A stretch of DNA of 64,000 nt, from positions 372,001 to 436,000 of the forward strand of contig JAGQDJ010000026.1 of the NCBI GenBank assembly GCA_022885665.1, in the 5' to 3' direction. Below, piece by piece: positions 12,401 to 24,211 of this stretch (position 1 is its first letter; every line of letters begins with the position of its first letter). The notes beneath the pieces are model-generated. The model worked only from the letters and a program-made list of their open reading frames with translations, made no database searches and was not told where the DNA came from. Made by a program: the position numbers and the translations under genes. The DNA comes from Triops longicaudatus. Its lineage: Eukaryota; Arthropoda; Branchiopoda; Notostraca; Triopsidae.

Positions 12401-15400
12401 CTTTATATCTAAACGGGCGGCAGAGTGCGACGGATATAGAAAGCCTTCTAAAGGAAAACAAAATGTCTAAAAAGAGCAACTTGGCGTAGATGTTGAGCTA
12501 GTCCGTACTTATATTTTTACCTTTGGTTGCGAAAGTGGATGTTAACCCAGAGGAAAGAAATGGAAACGATAATGCCCACCACAGAAGCCGCAGCAAGGAT
12601 GGCAAAAATGGAAATGTTGATTCGCATGGGCTCGATGATTTGATTCGTCCTATCCTTGGGCGGTGTCTTGCCGATCCAACTAATGGTTCGTCCTTTCTGT
12701 TGGAAGAGCGTCAAAGTTTCGGTCCGGCTATCGAATTCTCCTACATTGACTTCCAGCAGTCCTTTGATGTTCCAAACCCCGAGGAAAAAAGAGAGAAAAA
12801 AATCTTTTTCAGGAGAAAAACAAAAGGCAACAATGGCAGCATTTCAGGAAAAGAAATAGGTGCATCCCTTTATTGGATCACTTCTGGTGTGACAGCTCGA
12901 TGTGTCGTGTTATTAGGCTATTATATAGAAACTTTGAGGTGAGGCGAAGGCCAGACAAAAATAACCTAAAAAATAGGCACGTGGGAGGCCGAAACTTGAT
13001 ACAAAGGAGAGGAATTGGACATACCTACTCGTTTTAAGTGCCATTGAATAGGCATTCTTTAATAAGTCTTGCCACCGGAAATACATGCTCGCTTACGTTA
13101 GGAACGTGACTAATTGCAAATTACTGGTATTCACCGAATGAATCTCATCTGGGAATACTTTACTTCCCGAAAAAGCCTCGACCTTGACTTCAGTTTCACC
13201 AAGTAATTCAGCCTCGTTTTAGCACTCGTTCAGAATATCTTTCCACTTATGACATAATGACATCTAGCGAAAATTTTATCTATTCAAGAGATAATGACAT
13301 CTAGCGAAAATTTTATCAAAATGCCCGTTTGTTTGCAAATTTGGTTCAGCTTCAAGCGTCATAAAGATTAAAACTGGAACAGATATTAGGTAAACAATTC
13401 TGCAAATAAAAGTGATTATCAATTGCAGACTCAAAATACCTTCTATAATGTAATATAATAACCAATAATTCCCTCTAGTTTGGGTTGCTACCGTTCTTGG
13501 GTTTCCGCTCCCAGCGTCGCTCCTGTTTTTCACCTACTTCAGACGAAGCCCTGCTGTAACCAGTGGAATCAGCTCCGAATGAAGCTGGATTTGGCAAAGT
13601 TCAACGGTTGGTAAGTCAAAAGTTTTAAACCACCTTGAAGCTTCCAGGGTTAACGAGTAGTGTGAACGAGGTACTGATAAAACTGGTCATTCTTATGTAG
13701 CTTTACGCTTGAGGATAATCCAAAAGTTATAGCAGAGGTCATGAAAAGTTACTTATTGTGAATAAGGTAAGCAATGTCTAAAGCAGAGCTTTTTAAAAGC
13801 TTAAAATTTCCTGAATGTGTAATCATCTTTCAGCATATGAATTTGGGCAGACTAGCACAGTAAAAAAGGCCATTTTTAAAAATAAAATTTCGCTGAAGTT
13901 CTCAAACACGGGATCGGAATATATTGAAGATGTTCATATTAGGTATATTTACCTTGAATTTGTTTGACAATGATTCCACCCTTACGTTCGTTGTCTACGA
14001 AGCTCACGGTGCCCTAGAAACAGACATTCGATGAAAAGAAATAATTCTTTTAAAGATTTCAGACAAGTACAAGATTTCTGACTTTTTTCTCTCCGTTCCG
14101 GAGAAAAAAAAATGAAAAAATGAGAATAAATGCTTCGTTCCCTTTGTTTGTCGAGGTCGTTTGCCAACATTGGACAGTAGTGGGGAAATTGAATTTATGG
14201 GAGAGGCTTACTTTTTCCGTACTTTCGGACACGTAGCCCCTTTTTCAAGTGTAACAACGAAAAATAACACGCTTTTAAGGGGCACCCGCCAACCCCAGTT
14301 TTTGGCCCTTTTCCTATACCTTCAAATAAAGTACGTCTGGTTAGACTAATGTCTTGTTTTCCTGTCGCAACACTCTTTGTTGTACGTGGTAAACTGGATA
14401 GACGCCTTTTTTGAAGGGCTTTGATTTTTATCTCGTTCAAGCTTTTGAGGCACTCAGTCTGTTGTATTCACGTCTACACTAATTTGGCTAAAATTCATAG
14501 ATTACATTTCCCCCCTCATTTTCATTTCAATTGCCGCCGTCAAGTTGCCTACTCAAGGGCATCGTGACAACATAATATCTCGGCTTATCTTCTATTTGGG
14601 TTTTGTCCTGTAGCTTCACTGGGCGTAAACATCATTACGGACAAAAAGAAAAAAGTTCAATATGCGCTTCGCATGCGAACTACACAGTCAGTACAAAAGT
14701 AAAAGTTAAACAAGAGGCTTCTCTTATAGAAATGGGCGGACTGGGAGGTACCTGGCAAGGGTAAAGGTGGGTAGTTGCGAACAAAAAAAGGGAAACGATA
14801 ATGTGTTTACCGTAACGCCTTCGAAGGCAGTTTTGCGAAGCGCTTCGAGAAACAGTTTTTCCCAGAAGGCGTCCCGGTAGCGAAAGTCCGCGACACTAAT
14901 GTTGGATGCCTTCCACGTCGTTCCGGTTGGCACCAATGATGATGAAGGAGGTGCCGAGTTGTTGGGCGGCCGTACATGTCGGTGTCGTAATTTACGAGAC
15001 ACTGCCTCGATGGTCAAGGCAATGGCCCAAATAGCATCGTAGGCGTAACCGTGAAATTGAGAATACTCGGAACCGCGGACCATATTGTACTGAGCTTCAT
15101 ATTCTGCCGCTGTCTGCAGGGATGTTTTCAGAAAGGTTGGGGAGGTTAAAAAAGAAGGAAGACAAGGCATAAAATACATTTTCCTTGACACTGGAACTAG
15201 GATTTAGTAGAGATGTTAAGAAGACCTGAGAATTATATAGCCAGTACTTACCAGACCCGAAACGGTTGTCTGGATACTGCTAGTGAGCGGCAGCACATGA
15301 ACCAATATGGCCCCTTGTAGGGCCGTCACCAGGTCTTGGCTGGAACAGTTCATACTAGGGTCAGGCTCAGTCCACCAATGCTCTTGGCGAGGCCCAGCGA

Positions 15401-18400
15401 CAAGCCACTGATACCGACGACCGTAAAGGCCGCGTTTATAGACTTCGCAAAAGACTTTACGCGCCCATGACGTGTTAAAATGACCGAAGATGATGCGGAC
15501 GTCCTTTTCGATGAGTTTGGAAAAGGAAGTGTTCAGCTCGTCGACGAAACCTTGAGATTCCGCAATGACGATGCCAGCAGCGTCCAGTTCAGCTACCAAT
15601 GCGTTTTGGGCCTGGTGAAACCCAAATTCAAAAATCAGAATCCCTTAGACGAAGTAAAAATCAATGCTTTGTCTAACGTAATTCTGTATTTAGTAATTGT
15701 TCATAAAAGGACATAGAGTTACTCGTGAAATAAATATATCTTTTTCTCATGAAAGACATGTAAAGGCAGCGTATACCGTGCTTAGAATACATGAAGCAAG
15801 AATAATGCCGACATAAGGTACTTTACATTCTCAAAAAAAAAAAAAAAATAATAATAATAAAATATAAAATTGAAGTTTTTCCTATTCAAATTAAGCAAAA
15901 ACCTTCGTTGGTCATCGCTTTACCATAATCTGTAAAATAATTGGCAATTTTCCAGAAAACTTTCGAAATTCGATAATTTTCGGCGAGAACTCAAACACGC
16001 ACATTCGTTTGCTTTACGCGACATTTAACAGGGTTCATTTAGGGCTTATTCTAAAATATGGTACCCGGTCAGTTTATTAGAAGTCCAAATGCTATTTTAT
16101 TTTATGGTAATACGTTTTGTTTCATTTTAGTTGCTTCAAATTATCTTATCATGTTGCTATTGTTTCAAAATCATAGGATTGTAATGTTGTGTGAACAAGT
16201 CATTCTGCGTGCTAGAAGGCAAGTAATCAGGTGGTAGTCTGAGCATTGGCGAGGAAAAGCTTATTTGAAACGGAGAAATAAGGGTAAACCTTCTCCTTGA
16301 CAACCGTGTTTAAGGATAGTTCTACTGAAAGACACTTCCTTCTTGTCCGCGAAATGTGACTGTCGTTTATCCGAATCCTGTCAAAATGTGATTCAGTCCA
16401 GATGTGCTGTCATTTGAATTAACATGACGGCATGACAGTATGATTCAATTAACGCCTCAGGCTACTCAAGCATAAAAATCGATCGACGTCCAGAAAGTGT
16501 TGATCTTCTCCAGTCGGATTGACGACAATATAATTTCCTTCTATTTGTTCGTCATGCAAACATGGGCAAACGCAGTTTCCAGTACTGACCGCAGGTCAAG
16601 ACTTGTAAACGAGGTCAGAAAGACGGGCATATTTAAGGGTAAAATCGAAGCTAATTGAAAAGCTACATTTTTTCTTGAAATTAATATGATTAATTAATTA
16701 AAATTAATTGAAATTAAAATTATTAATTAATAATAATATTTTCTTGAAATTAAAATATAAAAGCAATAGAGTAGAAAAAATCTGAGAGTACTACAGTAAA
16801 ATGTCGTTATAACGGACTGCCTCGGAAAAAAAATCCGAAAATATGTTTATACTTCGCTTTTCCTGTGCATTGGTATCACATAGCAACTCGTTTATTACAG
16901 TCCACAATTCGCTATAAAATGGGTCTTTATAACGAGATAATAGAGTAATTTAATTAGCTTTGCAATATTTGTTATTAATAAAAGGAGATTGAAATCGCTA
17001 CGAATAAGTGAATTTTAGAGTTTAAGATAAATAATTGAACAAGAAAGAGTTACATGAATACCAGAAAGTTACCAATGCAAACCGAGGTTCGTTCTGGTAA
17101 ATGGTCCCCACACAAGTCCAGTTGAATCGCTTGAGCAGGTGCAGTCGCGGCGCGTTGTATGCGTTTTCGCTGGGGACGATTCTGAAGAAATTAGGGTAAC
17201 CTTTTTTGGTGAACATAGGATGAGTGTCGGCGTAGGAGAGCTGTTGGGGGGTAAAATTGACAAAAAGTTAAATTACACATGAAATTCTCGCCCTCCCTTC
17301 ATCAAGGATAAGAATGTCTCGAGACGACTCACCAGAGTCATGTGCCAGTGTTTTGCAGTTTTAGCGATCGGATCGGTAACAGCTGTACATGATCCGCCCA
17401 AGATCATCAGTTTGTGAGGGGGACGATCCATCATGTCGAAAAAGGCTTTCATCCCTACCGACGCGCTACACTACGTAAGACAAAAGACAGAAAGACGTAA
17501 GCTAATTATAATAAATTTATTTCTCATCAAAATTCTCCCCTTTTTGTTACAAGTCGTCCGACCCTTTCTTCGTCGATAAACTGTCAAGGAGAATAAAATA
17601 AAAAGTAACGCCGTCAACAAACACCAAACACGAATATTCAGATGATTTTAAATTCCTAATTCGTCACTTTGTATTTTTTCACGCTTTTTTATGTTTGAAT
17701 ACACCATTTTTTTTTTAGTTGTCAAGAGCACTTAAATTTCTCATATGTTACATTGCTGCAGATGTACGTCTGGAGGGAAATTCTGTTAGTGGGTTTTTAG
17801 TTGAGGAATGTTGCTGTCAGAACCGGGCTCGGGCAGTGCTAATATTTGTAGGTAGCGCTTTCACACGCCCCCGACAGTCCCTTAGGCTGTATTATACACA
17901 TTACTGCAGACGGCCCAAGAAGTAATAAAGGTGAGAAGTAATCGATTCCCGGAACCCTGCCAGGTTCACACAAGGAAGAGCTATGGCCCATGGGCCCAAT
18001 GAACACCCTTCCTGGATTACCCTGCCCCTTCCTTGTCTAATTAGGCCGTGGATACTGGAGAACAGTAACTGGTATTGTTTGCACGTCTTTCCCTTCCGGT
18101 ACTTGAAAAATAAGACACGGTAGATTTCGAATGTCTTATTACTTAGCCTAGCGTGTCAAACGAGACCGCCCAGTATGAAACGGTGTTTTGAGCAAGAGAG
18201 GATGGTCCAAGTAGAGGATATTGATTCTGGTGCCATGTGTCTGGGTAAAGAAAAAAATTACCCCACAAATCCTGCAGTTATAATCGGCCAGCATGGCCCA
18301 CGCTTCCGGTTACTGATTCGCAGCTCTTGGAATCCCGCGTAGACGTTTGTAAGGCAACACAGTTTCAAAGCAGCGAAGCAGGTTGTAGAAGAACTTCTCG

Positions 18401-21400
18401 TGTTTCGGTCTCAGGCCGAGTTTAAGGATAACAGAAACTAGAAATATGAGCTTCAGTACTCGAGTGCCAAAGCCTGGGGCAGCAAAAAGAAGAAAAGCAC
18501 AGCTGGGGCACTTTGGCAGCTGCGAGGAACTTTCATATATGCTAAGTCATAGTGGAAAGAAAGAAAAAAAGGCTTCCTATCGGGTTTTTCACAATAGAAG
18601 CAGAAATAATGGAAATGTGAGAAGAAATACAGAAGTTATTCCGACACCTCTTGGCTATTGTTCCAGAGACTTTTTCCTTGTAGTTTGGGGGGGGGTATCA
18701 TTCTACGATGTGGCTTCTTGTTCCCATCCCTCCTTACCCCGTTTTGCTCAAGAAATGTAAATCTCAAGAGAAAGAAATATTTTCCACGACAGGGAAATTT
18801 CTTTCTGTGCGAAGATGTGATTAAGATTGTGAACTTTCCAGGTTTCTTGTTGCGTCGGAGATGACACGGCGTGACATAAACTACGGTTCGATGAAGAACT
18901 GTCGTATACCTGCTTTAGTTGGTTGTTAAGAGGGATATAGGAGTTTCGGTCTTACGGGAGATATTTGAAACTGACAAGATGACAGGGTGATGTCTTTTGA
19001 TAACAGGGTAGCTGGAGTTTATCGCAGAAAGGGACGTTAATTGACAACATGCTTGCTAACTCCCGACTAACAACGGTAATAGAAAGAGTTTCTTGGGCAA
19101 AATAGCAGTTTTGAACCCCCCATCTGTGGAAGAAATGTCAGTAGAAATTTTGTTAGAACTCTCAAGCTTATTACGTTTGTGAACTGCGCCAATTACTACA
19201 GAAAGTTTCTTGCACACGTCGCATGTGTTACCTAGAATGGCCAATTTTCAGAAAGGGTGTCACAGACAGATTTACCTCATAGTCTTGGATGTACCCTATG
19301 ACTCCATACAGCAAGTTGTTGTGCTCAAATCTGCATGAAACTACGCCCTGGCCACATGACTTGGCCTTCATTATTTCTATCCATCCACCAAGACTTGTAC
19401 ACTCTGGACAAGTCGTGTTCTCATGTACTCTATACCTAAGTCCTCTAAAGCAATTGTGTGAATTCCTTTTTTATTTCTCAAAGGTCTAAGGAAACATCCA
19501 TTTAATTTACCTAAATTTTTAGTCGTTCATATTCGTAACCCAGCGTGAATTACGCTGGAAATATTATAGTGACATCTAGCGCGCAATGAATTAAACATGT
19601 TCGTATCTGTTTTCGAACTTTTTTTTTTAAGGGAACGGATTTGTTTTACTATCTAGCACTCATATTTGCACTTTGCAAGTGACAAGTGAGTCGTGCGCTA
19701 AAACAAAAATTTGTTCGATCCTGTATCCAACACGAGGGGTTATACTGTTCTGGATACAGGGTAATACGAACGTAGTGCGATCCTGCACGTGATTTGATTA
19801 ATGAGGACTTCTGCACGAAAAGAGAAGTAACTTTGGACATTACAGATTAATTACGTAATTGAAAAACAAGCAGAGCGTTAACACTCACAGATAAGTTAAG
19901 CAAGTAATTAGGCTTGACGTCAAATGAGGCACGAGATACGATTCGTGTTGGCAGTAGACATCTCGGTCAGTAAAGTTTTTTTATTAACTCTTTTACTTCC
20001 TGAATCCCAGGTTTTCTCATGGCAGTATGGACATTTCCGACCAGCGCTTAGCGGCTACCAGCAGAAAAAACAACAAAAAAGTTTTAAACAAACGGCAAAA
20101 AGAATAAAATCGATTTCCGTATTCAGATAACAGATCATCTTTCAGATGCGTACGAGAACAAGAATACGGGCACGGTAACAATTTTTTACCCATTTATTTC
20201 CGTTCATTTTTTGTCAGCTTGTTTGTGATCTAGATCCACACTGAGTAATTCGTCCAAGGTTTTTATGGGAGAAAAAGGAAGGGTCAACCGGCAAAGAGCA
20301 GTATTGGTGTCTTTTGAGGGTGGATCCTCTTTTACTGGTCACAAAAAGTCGCCACCGTATAGTACTGGCCGCAATTGGAAACACTGACACACAGGTAAAA
20401 AAGTCAAGGCGCCGGGCTTGCTTTTTGCAAACGGTGAAAAACGCCGAGGTCAGTAGTGCCCCATCTTCGTCGTCCTTGGCGCATTCGTTCTCGATCTACT
20501 ATAAAAGTATTTCTTTCTCAGTGTTGTTTTTCCTCGTCTGTGAACTTGAGAAGCGTAGCACCACATTGTGCAGATCGCTCATAGCTCATAGGAGCAAAAA
20601 TGAAATGCACACGTACAAAAAGGAGTTTCCATTACTAGTATATTTCCAGTGTTCTTTTTTCGCACAAACAACTGCAATAACACGGCAGACGAATCGACTG
20701 ACGCAGAGGAAAATTAAGAAATAAGGGTGGGAGGTTCTCGAAATGGAAGCAGATGAGGCAGTCGAGGGGCGGTAGCTGTAGTAAGAAGATGTAGCTTGCA
20801 GCAGCTGCGACTTGGAAGTTTATATTTAATGCTAGGAGCATAATGGGCTTTCAAGAGGATTGGCGGAAAAAATTGGTAAAAAGAAAGAAATGGACACAGA
20901 TTTCTTTCTGATTCCTTCTTGCTTTAGTTCTGTAGCGGGGAAATCGTAAAAAGAAGAAATCCCAAACGGCTCCCTTTTCCCTTTTTATTCCCAGCTTCGT
21001 TTATCTGTTGTCGCAAATAGCGTTCGGGATTCCAGACTTTCCTTAGACACGAGAAGATGGCAGGTATACATATCGTGATTTTTTTCTTTCTTTTTTTTTA
21101 TCTCTTCGATTCGTTTTCCCCCGGCCTGGGAAAACAACTGGAGGTATAACGCTGGGTGAATCCTTGAACGAACATGAGAGCATGCACAAGAAAACCAACC
21201 GACAGAGTTAAATGACTCTCATCTCCCGAACTGTCTTTCGACTCGTACCTTTAGCGGGCAGAAACAAAGGATCAAGATCCTCCCCTTACCAATCGTTCCG
21301 GCCTGCACGTTAATGATAACGTACTACTGTACATTTAGGTTCCTACGGCACACAGAGACTGAAAAGGAAATAATAGGACAGGGACATTGCGGTTCTGGAC

Positions 21401-24133
21401 TAATGAACTCGAGAACTTGACAAAATTGCTGACAAATTCCTGCAGCGTAATGTCGACTATTGTTCCTCCCTTCACAGAACTATCCGCACTGTTTTAATTG
21501 CAGCTCTACCACTTACGCGTACATTCTTCTGAACTGCTTTCTTCTTGAAAAATTAAAAACCGTGAAAAATTAAACCGACATTTTCAAAGGTAAAATTACC
21601 CATGAATGATTTATCTCAAAATTAGGGCAGCTTTTGATATCTAGGAGTAAAGCAAAGTTTGATCCCGGGTCAATTTCATACGAGTGATGTTTGAAGGAGT
21701 CATTTGGCGTATATTCTGTGGGCGGAGAAAAATCCTGATGAACGCAAAGCAGCTGGAGTAAATCTTGGATTTCGCTGATTCTTATTGTACGAGTATTTCG
21801 TCTTGGCTCTTTGCGTTGTCTGCCTTCTAAATTAGGAGTAAGTTGTAGAAACGTGCTGGCGAATAAACGCACAAATGTGAACGCATTCCAAAGGTGAGCA
21901 CAAAGGCCTAAATGAAGAGCGTAGTGTGAACGAGGAGTAAATACGAGGTTATAACAGAATTGAGGTTTTTCCCGATATAAACGGTTATAGAGTAAAACCT
22001 CGCTATAACAGACAACTATTTAGGCCCACATGGCCGGTATGAAAGGCATTTGAGCTAATATGGGCTATTACGGACAATCGGCTGTAATGAACAAATGACC
22101 CCTTAGATGTCCTTAAGAACGAGGCTTTACTCTATTAACGTGATTTAATATGCAACGTTTTTGTCGAATTGACCGAAAAATGTGGGATATAATTGAGTCT
22201 GCGCAAATAGTACTTTTGTCCATGCTCAAAAACGTAGTTTGAACGTGGGGTAAAACCAAGTTAAACGCACGGAAGTTCCGTTTTCTGAGTTAGGAGAATA
22301 TAAAAATATGTCCCAGAGTTAGTTTAGTTACGTTACAGATCGGGAACATAGTGTGAACGTTGGGTAAAAAGTAGCTTGAGGGTAATTTTTTCTACGTTTC
22401 ATAGCGTGTTCTGAACTGACAAATGGGGATGACCCAGAAATTTCTTTCTTCTGAGAATTAGGACAATCATAAAAAAATCTCTGTGTTGTGTTCGAAATAA
22501 TCTTCCTCGGGAAGTTGTCGTTAAAGTGGGATATATGAAAGTAAATCCGTTTAAAAATTCAAGAAGCACGTATTAAAGGGAAGGGGCTTTCCCTCCGTGG
22601 CTGGGGAGCAATATTGCACCTTTAAATGACGATGCTCATAAAAGCCTGTGGAGCCAGAAAAGGGTTAGTTTCTCGGCGAATTGTTTAACGCAAATGCGAA
22701 TGTACACAACGCACGCACGTGAATCAATAGCCGAAACAAGGCGAATAATAGACTTGGTGGCCGCTGCGGTGAAGTATGATCCATTCTCTACGCGACGTGC
22801 ATAAGTAGAGCGTACTTAGAAAAGTGGACTGTTGGTATCCACATAGAGCACGCATTGCTGCTATTGATCGTCCGCATTAGATTTCACGTACCTGATGTGC
22901 AGTTTGGCCTTGCCCTCGCATGTTTCGCCTACGCTATGACGCCCTTTTTCGCTGTATATTTTACATATTTGATTTCCTTCTTTTTCTCAACTTTATACTG
23001 TCGTGAGCAGGTTTCTTTCTCTCTCAACGTAACTTGAACCAGAACTTTGTATAAGGCAGCGACTGAGTCAGAGAATAGGATTTTGCATAATGCTAGACTT
23101 TGATCGTCGGACTTCAAAAGTTTCCCTCCCCAACCTGGTGACAGCGTAAATGAACGTGTCAATCTGAGACACGTTTTGGGGAGCAAAGCCGGTTTTTCTC
23201 ACAGCAAATAACTTGATGAATCAACCTGAGTGCAAATTAGTTTGCCAACAGAAGATCGAGAACCTTCGACGCACCAAGATGTCCGCTTTTCCTGTGACAC
23301 GTTTCACCATTGCAGTAATCATCAAACAACATTAATTCTTCCTTTTTTTAATAAAGTGTGGAAAAACGTTACTCTAACGTATCGCAGCCTAACCCGGGAC
23401 TCGCGACGCACCCTCTGTTGCTTTCTTGCGAATAACGCCTTTTTTCGGTGACTGATCCTCCTATGGTGCTTAAGATCCTATCTTTGAGGTATATTGCCCG
23501 CGATCCAATTTAAATACCCGCACCCACTACGTTCACAAAGGCAAGAAAGCTTTTGACGGAGGATCAGGCTCAGACGACTTTGACGTAACGGTGTTCTAAA
23601 GCTTGAGATATGGCTAGGTGAAGGAAGTAGGGGTTTGGTAAGCTTCTTTCTTTTCACGGTTGACATAAAAAGTATGAGCTACGGTGGCCTACCTGAGTGT
23701 CGTTGAAGTAAAGACGGAGTTTGTAGTCTCTGAGAATCTCGGGATTGTCATTGATATGTTGAATGGCAAGCTCAATGGCCGGCTTAACGCCCCGTCCTAG
23801 AGCTGCCTCGATGGGGTTCTCACTCAAAGGGAAAAAACCGCCGATATATAGATCTTGTTTGGGTGTTCGGGCATTGGTGGCACCTAAGGAGGACGCGGAA
23901 GCACTGTGCCGACCCGTGACCACACCGTTGCTGTGATTATTCGCCGGGTGGTTGTTGTTGAGCAAACCGTGCAAAATCCGGACTGGCGAGGGAGGTTTGG
24001 GGTTTTGGTACACGGCGGACAAAAATGCCGCATCCGCACTCACACCTGGCTTGGCTACAACCCATAATCCTAGCAAGACCCCCACCCACACGTGCACCAC
24101 CTTTGGACAAGTGCTACCCGCACTTAAATCCAT
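466..24133 (-). CDS. GABBR2: GABA-B receptor subunit 2-like class C GPCR, 16 exons, ~1,493 aa
   Basis: Exons (high to low): 24133-23693, 17470-17333, 17240-17073, 15611-15252, 15113-14811, 14013-13953, 12761-12521, 11897-11657, 10386-10264, 10059-9949, 8162-7938, 7781-7596, 6768-6678, 6590-6527, 4333-3171, 1031-466; total 4,482 nt, in phase. Residues 1-33 form a signal peptide. A Venus-flytrap domain (about 95-530) includes LRLYFNDTQ and EGVTGTVSF. Seven membrane segments lie between about 540 and 804, with IKMSSPYLNN, KTWRVHSIFK, AYKGLLM, CFLAWETRN, NDSKYIGMSVYN and LCLVFVPK, all GABBR2 hallmarks. A coiled coil (about 830-885) would pair with a GABBR1 partner in known receptors. The subunit couples to Gi/o in that family. 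The tail after helix 7 is about 690 residues, far longer than usual, and Ser/Pro-rich. An in-frame upstream ATG at 24211 would lengthen the N terminus by 26. The 5' edge of exon 15 (alternatives 4279, 4228) and of exon 14 (alternative 6611) is uncertain. Confidence 0.94.
4334..6526 (-). other. intron 14 of the GABBR2-like gene
   Basis: AT-rich intron between the short Ser-rich exon 14 and the long tail exon 15. It holds a 14-T run near 4958 and no convincing exon. The acceptor TTTACTCTAG at 4334 is pyrimidine-rich. Confidence 0.5.
7529..7554. repeat. 26-T homopolymer in a GABBR2-like intron
   Basis: An uninterrupted T run lies 42 nt past the exon 12 donor (7596) in transcript direction, where it reads as poly-A. 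Confidence 0.9.
9511..9930. repeat. 25-bp minisatellite in intron 10 of the GABBR2-like gene
   Basis: About 16 diverged head-to-tail copies of a 25-bp unit, close to TATTACTGCAGAAATACACT plus TCCAG. Many copies keep the core CTGCAGAAATA. Units are readable from 9511 to about 9900 and decay at both ends. The array stops about 20 nt from the exon 10 splice donor at 9949. A plus-strand reading frame across it is a by-product of the repeat. Confidence 0.9.
10152..10189 (-). repeat. 16-bp-stem inverted repeat in intron 9 of the GABBR2-like gene
   Basis: Arms CTGAACCATACCGTAC (10152-10167) and GTACGGTACGGTTCAG (10174-10189) flank a 6-nt loop. The single mismatch becomes a G-U pair when read as minus-strand RNA, the sense of the receptor transcript. 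Confidence 0.8.
13254..13317. repeat. 27-bp perfect direct repeat
   Basis: Two identical copies at 13254-13280 and 13291-13317 with the core TGACATCTAGCGAAAATTTT lie 37 bp apart in intron 6 of the receptor gene. The core TAGTGACATCTAGCG recurs in part at 19568-19582. Confidence 0.85.
16680..16760. repeat. AT-rich TTAA/ATTA simple repeat
   Basis: A tract of ATTAATT and AAATTAAA units, bordered by two copies of TTCTTGAAATTAA. Confidence 0.7.
16794..16945. mobile_element. pogo/Tigger-like MITE, copy 1
   Basis: The left end CAGTAAAATGTCGTTATAAC is matched in inverted orientation by TTATAACGAGATAATAGAG at the right end. The consensus CAGTAnAAnCTCGTTATAACG is typical of pogo/Tigger (Tc1-mariner superfamily) terminal repeats. 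About 150 bp, non-coding, inside receptor intron 3. Confidence 0.55.
17471..23692 (-). other. 6.2-kb intron 1 of the GABBR2-like gene
   Basis: This intron separates the signal-peptide exon from the rest of the flytrap domain. It contains MITE copy 2 (21988-22135), a 9-bp inverted repeat CCTGTATCC...GGATACAGG near 19719-19759, and three short copies of a TAGTnTGAACG-type motif at 21.9-22.4 kb. I see no exon or RNA gene. Confidence 0.6.
21988..22135. mobile_element. pogo/Tigger-like MITE, copy 2
   Basis: TAGAGTAAAACCTCGCTATA at the left is mirrored by GAACGAGGCTTTACTCTA at the right, with TA at both flanks as a possible target duplication. About 148 bp and non-coding. This is the clearest of the three copies. 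Confidence 0.7.
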
Positions 24134-24211
24134 CTTGGTCCTCCGTCTCTCAGCAGGACTGGCAGAGTCAGCGAGCAAAACCCCGGAGGCCATATTACTC
24201 CCTGCTCGCAT

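Noticed and set aside
12773..12942. Upstream extension of receptor exon 7
   Set aside because: The pyrimidine tract lies here but there is no AG. The acceptor at 12761 is the one in phase with the exon 6 donor (joined as IQGLLEVNVG).
20314..20724. 136-aa plus-strand open frame in receptor intron 1
   Set aside because: Mixed basic and hydrophobic sequence without domain, splice partner or conserved motif.
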